Of a DNA stretch of 64,000 nt, positions 45,182 through 52,689 are shown one piece after another; the first letter of the stretch is position 1, and the number at the start of each line of letters is the position of its first letter. The notes below the pieces were generated by a model. It was not told the DNA's origin. It saw only the letters and a program-made list of their open reading frames with translations, and made no database searches. The DNA is taken from assembly GCF_002211105.1 (NCBI RefSeq), contig NZ_JPUA01000010.1, positions 104,967 through 168,966 on the forward strand, written 5' to 3'. The translations under genes were made by a program, and so were the position numbers. This DNA comes from Halomonas campaniensis (GTDB lineage: Bacteria; Pseudomonadota; Gammaproteobacteria; Pseudomonadales; Halomonadaceae).

Positions 45182-46066
45182 TTACTCTTCTCGAAGCGCT
45201 GTCAGTTTTTCCTCTAGGAAACTATTTCCCTCGGTAATCACCGCTTCAGCGTCTAGCGGCATATCGTGTTCGATGATGTACCACTCAACATCAGCGGCCT
45301 CGATGGCGGGCAAGATTGCATCCCAATCCAGTACACCTTCCCCGAGTGTAGCGAAACCGCCCTCTTCTTCGGCGGTGCCTTCTGGAGCATTATCTTTGGC
45401 GTGTACAGCAAACAGTTGCCCATCGAAACGCGTTACGTACTCTGCCGGGTCAAACCCACCCCGCGCGATCCAGGCGAGATCCAGTTCTGCCAACAGGTCA
45501 GATCCAGCAGCATCAAACAGATGCTCTAACGCGGTTTTACCGTCATACACTTCCATCTCGAAATCATGGTTGTGGTACGCCAAGCGCAACCCTTCGGCAT
45601 CTAGCTCAGCGGCAATATCACCAAGCTCTTCACCCAGCGCCTGCCACCCTTCGGCATCGCTAGGCCGGGCGTCCTCGGCTAGATAAGGCATTGTTAAAGT
45701 GTCGTTACCCACCGCCTGATTAAAAGCCACCGTTTCATCTAAGCGATTGCGCAGGTCGTCCAACTGCACATGGCTTGAGATCACTTCAAGCGCATGCTCT
45801 TCTAACAGTGCATTGAGCTCTTCGGCAGTCACTTCCTGGGTGCCCACCGTTTCAATCGCCGAAATACCCGCCCTATTTACAGCGGCTAGCTGTTCTTCCA
45901 AGCTGCCAAAATCCCGCAGTGTGTACATTTGCACGGCGATGGGCAGCTCTGCTGAACGGTCTTGAGCTTGAGCAAAGCCAGGTACACTCAGCGCCGACAG
46001 CGTCACGGCACTGGCAGCCAATAGCGCCTGTGAACTCATGCGTTTTAAGCGTCGTGGGGTATCCAT
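45182..46066 (-). CDS. Exported sugar phosphate isomerase/epimerase-like TIM-barrel protein
   Basis: A 294-residue PF01261-family protein, a distant paralogue of the neighbour at 44235. The signal peptide covers about 1-33 (AASAVTLSALSVPGFAQA). The composition is very acidic, as usual for exported proteins of halophiles. Metal-site residues appear in AYHNHDFEMEV (His, Glu, about 160), LAELDLAWIARGG (Asp near 196), LFAVHAKDNAPEG (His near 220) and YIIEHDMPLD (Glu near 264). It is the first gene of the five-gene exported operon and lies 53 bases downstream of a LacI-type operator. The ATG at 46066 has GAGG five bases upstream; a GTG six bases earlier is the alternative. Confidence 0.88.
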   Translation of the reverse strand: MDTPRRLKRMSSQALLAASAVTLSALSVPGFAQAQDRSAELPIAVQMYTLRDFGSLEEQLAAVNRAGISAIETVGTQEVTAEELNALLEEHALEVISSHVQLDDLRNRLDETVAFNQAVGNDTLTMPYLAEDARPSDAEGWQALGEELGDIAAELDAEGLRLAYHNHDFEMEVYDGKTALEHLFDAAGSDLLAELDLAWIARGGFDPAEYVTRFDGQLFAVHAKDNAPEGTAEEEGGFATLGEGVLDWDAILPAIEAADVEWYIIEHDMPLDAEAVITEGNSFLEEKLTALREE

Positions 46067-46392
46067 ATCCACCTCGTTGTTGTTGGATTGTTATAGGTTG
46101 TGAGAGCGCCGATGCAAAAATGTAATCGGTTACATTTTTTTAGATCATCTCAGTAAAATGTGCAAGCCAGCACTCTTTTTTACCACGTTAAAGATGCCAA
46201 AAAGGGCTTAATACTCCGAGAAATCTATTCACAACCAATTGGTTATAAACGACATATAGGCTATTAAAGAAAAACCTAATACTTTGGTATCAAGCAGCTG
46301 CAATGCTTAACAGCTACTCATAGCACTATTATTTCTGCCGTCTCCCAAGCTGATACAATGGCTATCGTTTTCCTTTACTAACGGACATCAAC
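46067..46392. other. Divergent intergenic region with operator
   Basis: It holds the LacI-type operator at 46119-46138 and, further right, a 12-base palindrome AACCAATTGGTT at 46233-46244 of unknown use. The rest is A+T-rich promoter-like sequence for both divergent genes. No gene is seen. Confidence 0.7.
46119..46138. promoter_or_regulatory. Second LacI-type operator
   Basis: AAATGTAATCGGTTACATTT differs by one base from the perfect palindrome at 36589-36608. It lies 52 bases before the first gene of the exported sugar-oxidation operon, so both catabolic operons are probably under the same repressor. Confidence 0.88.
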
Positions 46393-47247
46393 GTGCCCCT
46401 ACGCGATTTGCTGCTCGGCCTGTTTGTGATCGCCATTTGGGCGCTGAATATTATTGTGATCAAGGTCGGTGTGGCGGAGCTTCCGCCGCTATTGATGACT
46501 ACCCTACGCTTTACGCTGGTCGCAGTATTGCTGGTGCCCTTCTACCCAGTAGCGCGGGCACAACTGCCGTTTTTGCTGCTGCTATCCGTCACCTTCGGGA
46601 GCTTGCACTTTGCCCTTCTATTTATTGGTCTGGGCCAGGCAGAAGCGGGGACGGGGGCGCTGTTAGTGCAGATGGGAACGCCCTTTGCCACGCTATTAGC
46701 GGTGATCTTTCTAAAAGAGAAGCTGGGCCCCAAACGCATTGTCGGGCTGCTACTCTCTTTTGCTGGGGTAGTCGTGCTGGCCGGCGGACCAACGCTGCCC
46801 TCTCCGCTGCCACTGGCGATCCTGTTGTGCAGTGCCATGGGCTGGGCGGTGTCGCAGCTGTTGATCAAGCGCGGCCCGCCCATTGCGCCGATGGCGTTGG
46901 CAGGCTGGGTGGCGCTGTTTGCGGTGCCGCAGGTAGCGCTGGGTTCATGGCTATTTGAGAGCGGTCAGTGGCAGGCGATTAAACAAGCGAGCTGGTTGGG
47001 CTGGGGAGCGATGATTTACACCGCCGTAATGTCGTCGATTGTCGCTTACGGGATTTGGTACGCGCTGTTGCGCCGCCACCCGGTTAATCGCGTGGTACCC
47101 ATGACGCTACTGGTACCGGTATTGGCGGTTGGCCTAGGCGCGCTGTTAATGGGCGACAGCCTAGGCGTGCATAAGCTAGCCGGGGGCGGCTTAGTGGTCG
47201 CGGGTATCGCCTTGATTGTGACCCGATTTCGCCGTCGCCCAGTTTAG
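46393..47247 (+). CDS. EamA-family (DMT) metabolite exporter
   Basis: A 284-residue inner-membrane protein with ten helices in two EamA repeats (about 5-130 and 140-275). First-repeat markers are FVIAIWALNIIVIKVG and LPPLLMTTLRF; the second repeat has MGWAVSQLLIKRG and ends with GDSLGVHKLAGGGLVVAGI. Members export amino acids or other small metabolites; the substrate is unknown. The start is a GTG with a weak ribosome site. The stop overlaps the convergent DUF192 gene by 4 bases. Confidence 0.88.
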   Translation: MPLRDLLLGLFVIAIWALNIIVIKVGVAELPPLLMTTLRFTLVAVLLVPFYPVARAQLPFLLLLSVTFGSLHFALLFIGLGQAEAGTGALLVQMGTPFATLLAVIFLKEKLGPKRIVGLLLSFAGVVVLAGGPTLPSPLPLAILLCSAMGWAVSQLLIKRGPPIAPMALAGWVALFAVPQVALGSWLFESGQWQAIKQASWLGWGAMIYTAVMSSIVAYGIWYALLRRHPVNRVVPMTLLVPVLAVGLGALLMGDSLGVHKLAGGGLVVAGIALIVTRFRRRPV

Positions 47248-47777
47248 TCTGCGGGTTGGCAGAAACCGGCTTCGTCAGGAATGGAAACACAGTCCCCTAC
47301 GTTGATACCGCGCTCGGCAAAGTAACCGCCATTCACCTCTAACGCTGAGTGGTAAGCCGCACCCGCCGGATAAGAGGGGCAGTCGCTCGGCGACGAGGAT
47401 TCGCAGGGCTGCATGGTATTAATCGCCACAATCCGCCCATCACTATCGATAAAAGCAATATCCAGGGGAATTAGCGTGCGATACATCCAAAAGGCATTGT
47501 TAGCGGACTGCTCGCTCTCAAAGCGAAATAGCATGCCACTTGCTTCAGGCAAGCTCTCGCGCCCCATTAAGCCGCGTTGGCGCTGGGAAACCGTTTCCGC
47601 CACCTCAACCTCTAAACGATGTGGGCCCCCATCGCTGTGAATAGCCAGCGCCAGCGTCTGCATCGCTTTCGCCGACGTCTGCCCCCAGGCAAATGAGCTA
47701 AGTAGCGACATCGGCAATAGCGCCGTCAGTGGTAACAGTAAAGACGCCTTAAGCAGCGTGCGACGCGTGGGATCCAT
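47244..47777 (-). CDS. Exported DUF192-family protein
   Basis: A 177-residue protein. The N-terminus has a Tat-like signal (TRRTLLKASLLLPLTALL). The DUF192 domain follows: LEVEVAETVSQRQRGLMGRESL, GMLFRFESEQSANNAFWMYR, TLIPLDIAFIDSDGRIVAIN and YHSALEVNGGYFAERGI. Function is unknown; the family is small and periplasmic. It starts two bases after the modC stop, with its ribosome site inside the modC 3' end, so it is co-translated with the molybdate transporter. That link is unexpected and unexplained. Confidence 0.9.
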   Translation of the reverse strand: MDPTRRTLLKASLLLPLTALLPMSLLSSFAWGQTSAKAMQTLALAIHSDGGPHRLEVEVAETVSQRQRGLMGRESLPEASGMLFRFESEQSANNAFWMYRTLIPLDIAFIDSDGRIVAINTMQPCESSSPSDCPSYPAGAAYHSALEVNGGYFAERGINVGDCVSIPDEAGFCQPAD

Positions 47778-47779
47778 GC

Positions 47780-48928
47780 TTACTTCCTTTTGTCATGCGC
47801 ATCTGCGCGAACTTGATGGCCTGGCATCAGATGGATGCCTGCCGCCAGTAGCGAAACGTTCACCACAGCACCGCGGGTTAACTGGTTACGCCGTGCGGCA
47901 TGAGTGGCGATATCGAAACGTAACATATCGCCATGATGGACGCGCAGTGAAACTGACGTAATCCCCCCAAGCACCACTAACTCTTCTACCGTAGCAGCCA
48001 GCGGATTCTCCCGCTCGCCGTATGAAGGGCGGTCGCGGCGATGGAGCACAATATCCGACGGCGGCAGATACCAGGCCACGGTTTCACCCAGTGGCAGGTT
48101 GACGATCCCCTCGGCAACTTCCAAGTACGTCTCCCCCCATTGCAGCCGCGGCTGGCCCTCTACGTCAACGACGACACCTTCAAACAGGTTGTGCCGGTCT
48201 AACAAGCGAGCAATCAGAGGTGACGCGGGGCGTCTAAACAGCGCCTCGGGAGCTGCTTGCTGCAGGCTGGCACCGTTATGTAACACGCAGATTTGATCGG
48301 CAAGTGCGGCAGCTTCTTCCAGGTCATGGGTGACCAGTACAATGGGAATTTCTATCTGCTGACGCAGCAGCGCCAGTTCGCGCTGCAACCGCCGGCGGGT
48401 CACTTGATCCACCGCCGAAAACGGCTCATCGAGTAATAGCACTTTGGGGTCGCGGGCCAAGGCACGTGCCAGCGCCACCCGCTGGCGCTGGCCACCGGAA
48501 AGCGCATTGGGGTAGCGCTTGCCCAGCCCGTCTAAACGCACCTTGGCGAGCCACTGTTCGGCCTGTTCATGGCGTTGCGGTTGAGGCAAGTGGCGCAGAG
48601 GAAGTTGAATATTTTGCGAAGCGGTCAGGTGCGGAAATAGCGCATAATCCTGAAACACTATGCCAACCTGTCTACGCTGGGGCGAGAGTGAATGCTTACG
48701 TTCGGCGTCAAACCAAACCTCGCCAGCGCACTCCACCCGCCCGCTCTGGGGGCGATAAAGCCCGGCAATGGTGCGCAGCAGCGTGGTTTTTCCGCTACCC
48801 GATGGCCCTACCAGCGCCAGCAGTTCACCGGGTTGGCAAACAAACTCGGCGGCCAGTGGAATCGGCCCCGTTTGATTGACCGATACGCGTAGCCCTGCGC
48901 CTAGCCCTGCGATGCGCGAATCAGCCAC
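47780..48928 (-). CDS. modC: Molybdate ABC transporter ATP-binding protein ModC
   Basis: A 382-residue ABC ATPase. Walker A is GPSGSGKTTLL near residue 40, the signature LSGGQRQRVALARALARDPK lies near 140-160, and Walker B is LLLDEPFSAVD. A C-terminal region from about 245 resembles the molybdate/TOBE regulatory domain. It energises ModB to import molybdate. I chose GTG at 48928, eight bases inside modB, since the upstream extension runs through modB out of frame. Order modA-modB-modC is the usual one. Sulfate-type relatives are possible, but context favours molybdate. Confidence 0.9.
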   Translation of the reverse strand: MADSRIAGLGAGLRVSVNQTGPIPLAAEFVCQPGELLALVGPSGSGKTTLLRTIAGLYRPQSGRVECAGEVWFDAERKHSLSPQRRQVGIVFQDYALFPHLTASQNIQLPLRHLPQPQRHEQAEQWLAKVRLDGLGKRYPNALSGGQRQRVALARALARDPKVLLLDEPFSAVDQVTRRRLQRELALLRQQIEIPIVLVTHDLEEAAALADQICVLHNGASLQQAAPEALFRRPASPLIARLLDRHNLFEGVVVDVEGQPRLQWGETYLEVAEGIVNLPLGETVAWYLPPSDIVLHRRDRPSYGERENPLAATVEELVVLGGITSVSLRVHHGDMLRFDIATHAARRNQLTRGAVVNVSLLAAGIHLMPGHQVRADAHDKRK

Positions 48929-49589
48929 GGATCCACCGCCTGCGCCCGGCCAGCCCATAGACGAGCCCCAAGGTAATAAACGATACCAGCAGCAACAGCG
49001 CCGACATCTGTGCAGCACCCTGTTCATCGAAGGCCTGGACTCGATCATAGATGGCAATGGCGAGAGTGCGGGTTTCACCATCAATAGCGCCACCCACCAT
49101 CAAGATGACGCCAAATTCGCCCAGCGTATGGGCAAAGGTGAGCGCTGCGGCTGACATAATGCCGGGCCACACCAGCGGCAGCTCAATGCGCAGCAGCGTC
49201 TGCCAGGGGCTCAACCCGCTGCACCAGGCCGCTTCACGCAGGTTGTGGGGCACATGTTCAAAGGCGCGCTGAATGGGCTGCACGGCAAACGGCAAATTGG
49301 CGATCAGGGAAGCCAGTAATATGCCCGTGAAGGTGAAATTCAGCCCGCTGCCGGTTATGTTTGCCCAAAACGAGCCCACTGGCGCGTCGCGGCCAAAGCT
49401 CAGCAACAGATAGAAACCTAATACGGTAGGTGGTAATACCAGCGGTAGTGCGATCAGCGCTTCGCATAGCCCTTTGCCGCGGAAACGCGCATAGGCCAGA
49501 GAGCGGCCTAGCCAAATGGCAATGGGCAGTAAGATGAGACAGGTAAATGCCGCAAGGCGTAACGAGACCGAAAGCGCCGACCAATCCAT
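48921..49589 (-). CDS. modB: Molybdate ABC transporter permease ModB
   Basis: A 222-residue inner-membrane permease with five or six helices. The ABC EAA loop is EAAWCSGLSPWQTLLRIELP near residue 138, and ALPLVLPPTVLGFYLLL near 48-64 is typical of ModB. It couples to ModC (8-base overlap) and begins 65 bases after modA. Confidence 0.93.
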   Translation of the reverse strand: MDWSALSVSLRLAAFTCLILLPIAIWLGRSLAYARFRGKGLCEALIALPLVLPPTVLGFYLLLSFGRDAPVGSFWANITGSGLNFTFTGILLASLIANLPFAVQPIQRAFEHVPHNLREAAWCSGLSPWQTLLRIELPLVWPGIMSAAALTFAHTLGEFGVILMVGGAIDGETRTLAIAIYDRVQAFDEQGAAQMSALLLLVSFITLGLVYGLAGRRRWIRG

Positions 49590-49620
49590 TAAATGTCATC
49601 CATTAAGAAGCGATCTTCAT

Positions 49621-49677
49621 TCGACGCTAAAGCCATTATTCGGCGTTAAAACCCTTATTCAGCGTTAAAACCATAGT
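49621..49677 (-). repeat. Three degenerate 19-bp tandem repeats at the modA 3' end
   Basis: Three consecutive 19-base units (49621-49639, 49640-49658, 49659-49677) share the pattern TC-GCGTTAAAACC--AT. The rightmost unit encodes the last residues of ModA (YGFNAE); the other two extend past its stop codon. Confidence 0.85.
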
Positions 49678-50431
49678 TACGCAAAATGGATTGTCCCTCA
49701 TCCTCTTGCAACCACTGATAGAAGGCCGTGGCAATCTCTCCAGCCTGGTTGGTCAGTACCATGCGCTGGCGAAGCGGGCTATGCCAATCCTCAGGGATGA
49801 GTACGTACTCACTTCGCTCACCTAGTGTGGGAGCCAGCGCCAAGGAGTAAGCCACCAGGCCACCGCGCGCATCGTCGGAAAGCGCAAACTGTGCCGCCTG
49901 GGAGACGTTTTCGCCCAGTATTCGCAGCGGCTCTGTTTGCTCCCAAAGCCCGGCGTGCTCAAGCGCCTGCTGCGCCGCCACGCCATAGGGCGCATGTTCG
50001 GGGTTGGCCAGGGCGATGCGTTCAGAAGCACCCGCCTCTAACGCGGCTTGCACCGCTTCAAGCGGCGCCTCCTCGTTAGGTAAATCACCTCGCTCTGCGC
50101 GCTGCAGCCACACTAACCGGCCAATGGCGTAAATCACGCCCTCATCTTGTGTGTAGCCCTCTTCATAGAGCGCTTGAACGTAGCGCTCGTCAGCAGAGAG
50201 ATAGAGCTCAAAGGGCGCGCCCTGGGCAATTTGACGGCGAAAGTTGCCCGACGAGCCAAAGTTTAGCCGCAGGGCGTGACCGGTTTCCTGCTGAAACTGC
50301 TCGGCGGCTTCGGTCAGCGCAAACTGCAGATCAGAGGCCGCCGCCACGATAGGCGCCCCCGCCTGTGCGGGGGCGCCTACCAGAAGCAAACAGGTTAGCA
50401 GCCACCCATAGATTACTTTAGCTTTTCGCAT
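49655..50431 (-). CDS. modA: Molybdate-binding periplasmic protein ModA
   Basis: A 258-residue binding protein with a signal peptide at about 1-24 (WLLTCLLLVGAPAQA). Family blocks are VAAASDLQFALTEAAEQF, LRLNFGSSGNFRRQIAQGAPFELYLSAD and ANPEHAPYGVAAQQALEH. Ser residues in ASDL and GSSGN would hold the oxyanion. The ATG lies inside the 3' end of the pyruvate kinase gene (14-base overlap), so modABC appears to be read from the pyk transcript. The 3' end carries tandem repeats. Confidence 0.93.
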   Translation of the reverse strand: MRKAKVIYGWLLTCLLLVGAPAQAGAPIVAAASDLQFALTEAAEQFQQETGHALRLNFGSSGNFRRQIAQGAPFELYLSADERYVQALYEEGYTQDEGVIYAIGRLVWLQRAERGDLPNEEAPLEAVQAALEAGASERIALANPEHAPYGVAAQQALEHAGLWEQTEPLRILGENVSQAAQFALSDDARGGLVAYSLALAPTLGERSEYVLIPEDWHSPLRQRMVLTNQAGEIATAFYQWLQEDEGQSILRNYGFNAE

Positions 50432-51893
50432 GCTCGTCAGTAATCTCCATTACCTTCATGGTATTGGTGCCACCATGGGCGTTCATATGGTCGCCGCGAG
50501 TCAGGATCACATGGTCGCCTGGTTTGGAGATGCCGGTCTTCACTAGCAGCTCCAAGGCACGATCGTTTAGCTCGGTGGCGCTCATTTCGGAGGTATCAAA
50601 CGGCAACGAAACGACGCCGCGGTAGAGCGCCATACGACGCTGGGCGATAGGGTTATGTGCTAAACCAACAATCGGCAGGCCCGAACGAATGCGCGAAGCG
50701 ATCAATGGCGTATAGCCCGATGAGGTCATACAGGCAATCGCGGTAATGCCGGTCATATGGTTGGCCGCGTACATGGCGGAGAGCGCGATGGTCTCGTCAG
50801 GGCGGGTAAAGCCCTCATGAATACGGTGACCGGACTCCTGGGCGGTTTTTTCCCGCTCAGCTCCCAGGCAAACGCGTGACATGGCTTCCACGGTTTCCAG
50901 CGGGTAGTCGCCCGCGGCGGTTTCCGCTGAGAGCATGACCGCGTCGCTGCCATCCAGCACCGCGTTGGCCACGTCAAACACCTCAGCGCGGGTGGGTAGT
51001 GGCGCTGAAATCATGCTCTCCATCATTTGCGTGGCGGTAATCACCGCTCGGTTCAGCGAGCGTGCTCGCTTAATCATGCGCTTTTGCACGCCGACCAGTT
51101 TGGCATCGCCAATTTCAACGCCAAGGTCGCCCCGCGCTACCATCACCGCTTCAGAGGCTTCGATAATGCCATCCAGGGTGGCGTCATCCGCTACGGCTTC
51201 GGCACGTTCGACTTTGGCCACCAGGCCAATCTCTTTTCCTTCCTCGCCCAATAAGCGGCGTGCTTCGAGCATATCTTCAGCATGGCGTGGGAAAGAAATG
51301 GCCAGGTAGTCGACGCCAATTTCAACGGCGGTCTTAAGGTCTTCTTTATCTTTTTCGGTCAATGCCGGAGCTGAGAGCCCGCCGCCCTGTTTGTTGATGC
51401 CTTTATGGTTAGAGAGCTTGCCACCCACGACCACGGTGGTATGCACCTGTTGGCCGTCAACGCGGGCCACATCCAGCACTAAGCGACCGTCATCTAGCAG
51501 CAGGCGATCCCCGGCAGTAACGTCTTTCGACAAGGTTTTATAGTCGCAGCCCACCTGATGGCTATCCCCTGCATCGCCATCCAGCGCCATATCAAGAATA
51601 AACGGCTGGCCCTCTTTGAGCACCACAGCCCCATCTCTAAACCGTGCAATACGAATTTTTGGCCCCTGCAGATCCCCTAACACCGCAACGCTGCGGCCTA
51701 GCTGGGCGGCAATTTCACGCACCTCGGTTAGCCGACGGCGGTGATCATCCGCTGTGCCATGGGAGAAGTTAAGACGCACCACATCGACACCCGCCTTGAG
51801 CATGGCTTCCAATACGCCTTCCCGGTCGCTGGCAGGCCCAAGGGTGGCGACAATTTTGGTACGACGGATCGTGGAGAAGTGCAGTGCGTTCAT
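50418..51893 (-). CDS. pyk: Pyruvate kinase
   Basis: A 492-residue glycolytic enzyme making pyruvate and ATP from phosphoenolpyruvate and ADP. Conserved blocks are RRTKIVATLGPASD, VVRLNFSHGTADDH, the active-site Lys region IGLVAKVERAEAV, ARGDLGVEIG, ITATQMMESMI and the substrate loop NAVLDGSDAVMLSAETAAGDYP. The C-terminal allosteric domain ends in ILTRGDHMNAHGGTNTMKVMEI. It is of the PykA (type II) length. I chose ATG 51893 because the family start (STIRRTKIV) follows directly. Followed with overlap by modA. Confidence 0.96.
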   Translation of the reverse strand: MNALHFSTIRRTKIVATLGPASDREGVLEAMLKAGVDVVRLNFSHGTADDHRRRLTEVREIAAQLGRSVAVLGDLQGPKIRIARFRDGAVVLKEGQPFILDMALDGDAGDSHQVGCDYKTLSKDVTAGDRLLLDDGRLVLDVARVDGQQVHTTVVVGGKLSNHKGINKQGGGLSAPALTEKDKEDLKTAVEIGVDYLAISFPRHAEDMLEARRLLGEEGKEIGLVAKVERAEAVADDATLDGIIEASEAVMVARGDLGVEIGDAKLVGVQKRMIKRARSLNRAVITATQMMESMISAPLPTRAEVFDVANAVLDGSDAVMLSAETAAGDYPLETVEAMSRVCLGAEREKTAQESGHRIHEGFTRPDETIALSAMYAANHMTGITAIACMTSSGYTPLIASRIRSGLPIVGLAHNPIAQRRMALYRGVVSLPFDTSEMSATELNDRALELLVKTGISKPGDHVILTRGDHMNAHGGTNTMKVMEITDEHAKS

Positions 51894-52010
51894 AATGTTC
51901 CAACCATGCAATTTAGCGTGTAGTGACTTTTATTAAGTAACTCTATTAGTAACCCTAGCTTACCAGTTTAACGCGCTCTATATGACAGCAGTGCAACGCA
52001 GGGGGTGGGG

Positions 52011-52499
52011 TTAAGTCAACGTCACGGTGATCGCGAGAGAAAACTCATCGCAATTATTGCCATCACCGCCCCGATCCACTACCAAAAACTCGCCTTCGCG
52101 CTCCAGCACCGATTGAATGGCGTGCCAAGTGCCTGCGCGGTAGTTCACGCCTTGGCGGCCATCGGTGACGAAAGCCCGCACGTCTGCAGGGTTAATATGC
52201 TCCCCTGGCGGGGCTACCACCACAATAAAGCGCTCCTGATGCAGCGGCATAAACGCCTGACTGCCCTGGGGATGGCGCTCTAAAAACGTTAGCTCCAACG
52301 GCAGGGTAATCGGCTGGCTCACGAAGATATTAATCAGCGTGTGAGCGTTTTCGCCCAGGGTTTCCACCTTGGCAAGATCGTGGTGGCGCTGAGTGCGCCC
52401 GGCATTGATGGGAAACGAAGCGGAGGTGCGTGCATCAATCACATCGCCAAAAGGGGCGAAGGCTTCAGCCGTTAGCGGCTCGGCTTTTAGTTCTAGCAT
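52011..52499 (-). CDS. allA: Ureidoglycolate lyase AllA
   Basis: A 162-residue cupin-like enzyme that splits ureidoglycolate into glyoxylate and urea, the last step of allantoin breakdown. Features are EAFAPFGDVIDA at the start, LTFLERHPQGSQAFMPL (the conserved ERHP and Gln), PPGEHINPADVRAFVTDGRQG, and NYRAGTWHA with the active-site His. The length is standard. It lies 190 bases downstream of allE; that gap is filled by a long palindromic element. Confidence 0.93.
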   Translation of the reverse strand: MLELKAEPLTAEAFAPFGDVIDARTSASFPINAGRTQRHHDLAKVETLGENAHTLINIFVSQPITLPLELTFLERHPQGSQAFMPLHQERFIVVVAPPGEHINPADVRAFVTDGRQGVNYRAGTWHAIQSVLEREGEFLVVDRGGDGNNCDEFSLAITVTLT

Positions 52500-52539
52500 A
52501 GAGTTATCCTTGAAAGCTAACCTTGAGATATATCTCAGT

Positions 52540-52684
52540 CGAGGGCAGGCCTACGAGGAGGCGCTGTGAACCCATCCTTGGGCGCTACCTACCCCATCTG
52601 ACCGCCATGGATGGCGGAAATGCCGAGATTGCAGGGATGCACTTCTCGGCCATGGCGTAGAACCTCCTCTTCGGCCTGCCCTCG
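52540..52684. repeat. 145-bp imperfect inverted-repeat element (MITE/REP-like)
   Basis: Terminal arms of 22 bases (52540-52561 and 52663-52684) are inverted copies at 20 of 22 positions. Inside are two perfect hairpins: CCGCCAT/ATGGCGG (52602-52617) and GCCGAGA/TCTCGGC (52622-52650). It fills the allE-allA gap with no coding frame. The form suggests a non-autonomous mobile or REP/BIME-type repeat. No second copy was found in this window. Confidence 0.8.
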
Positions 52685-52689
52685 CCTTC

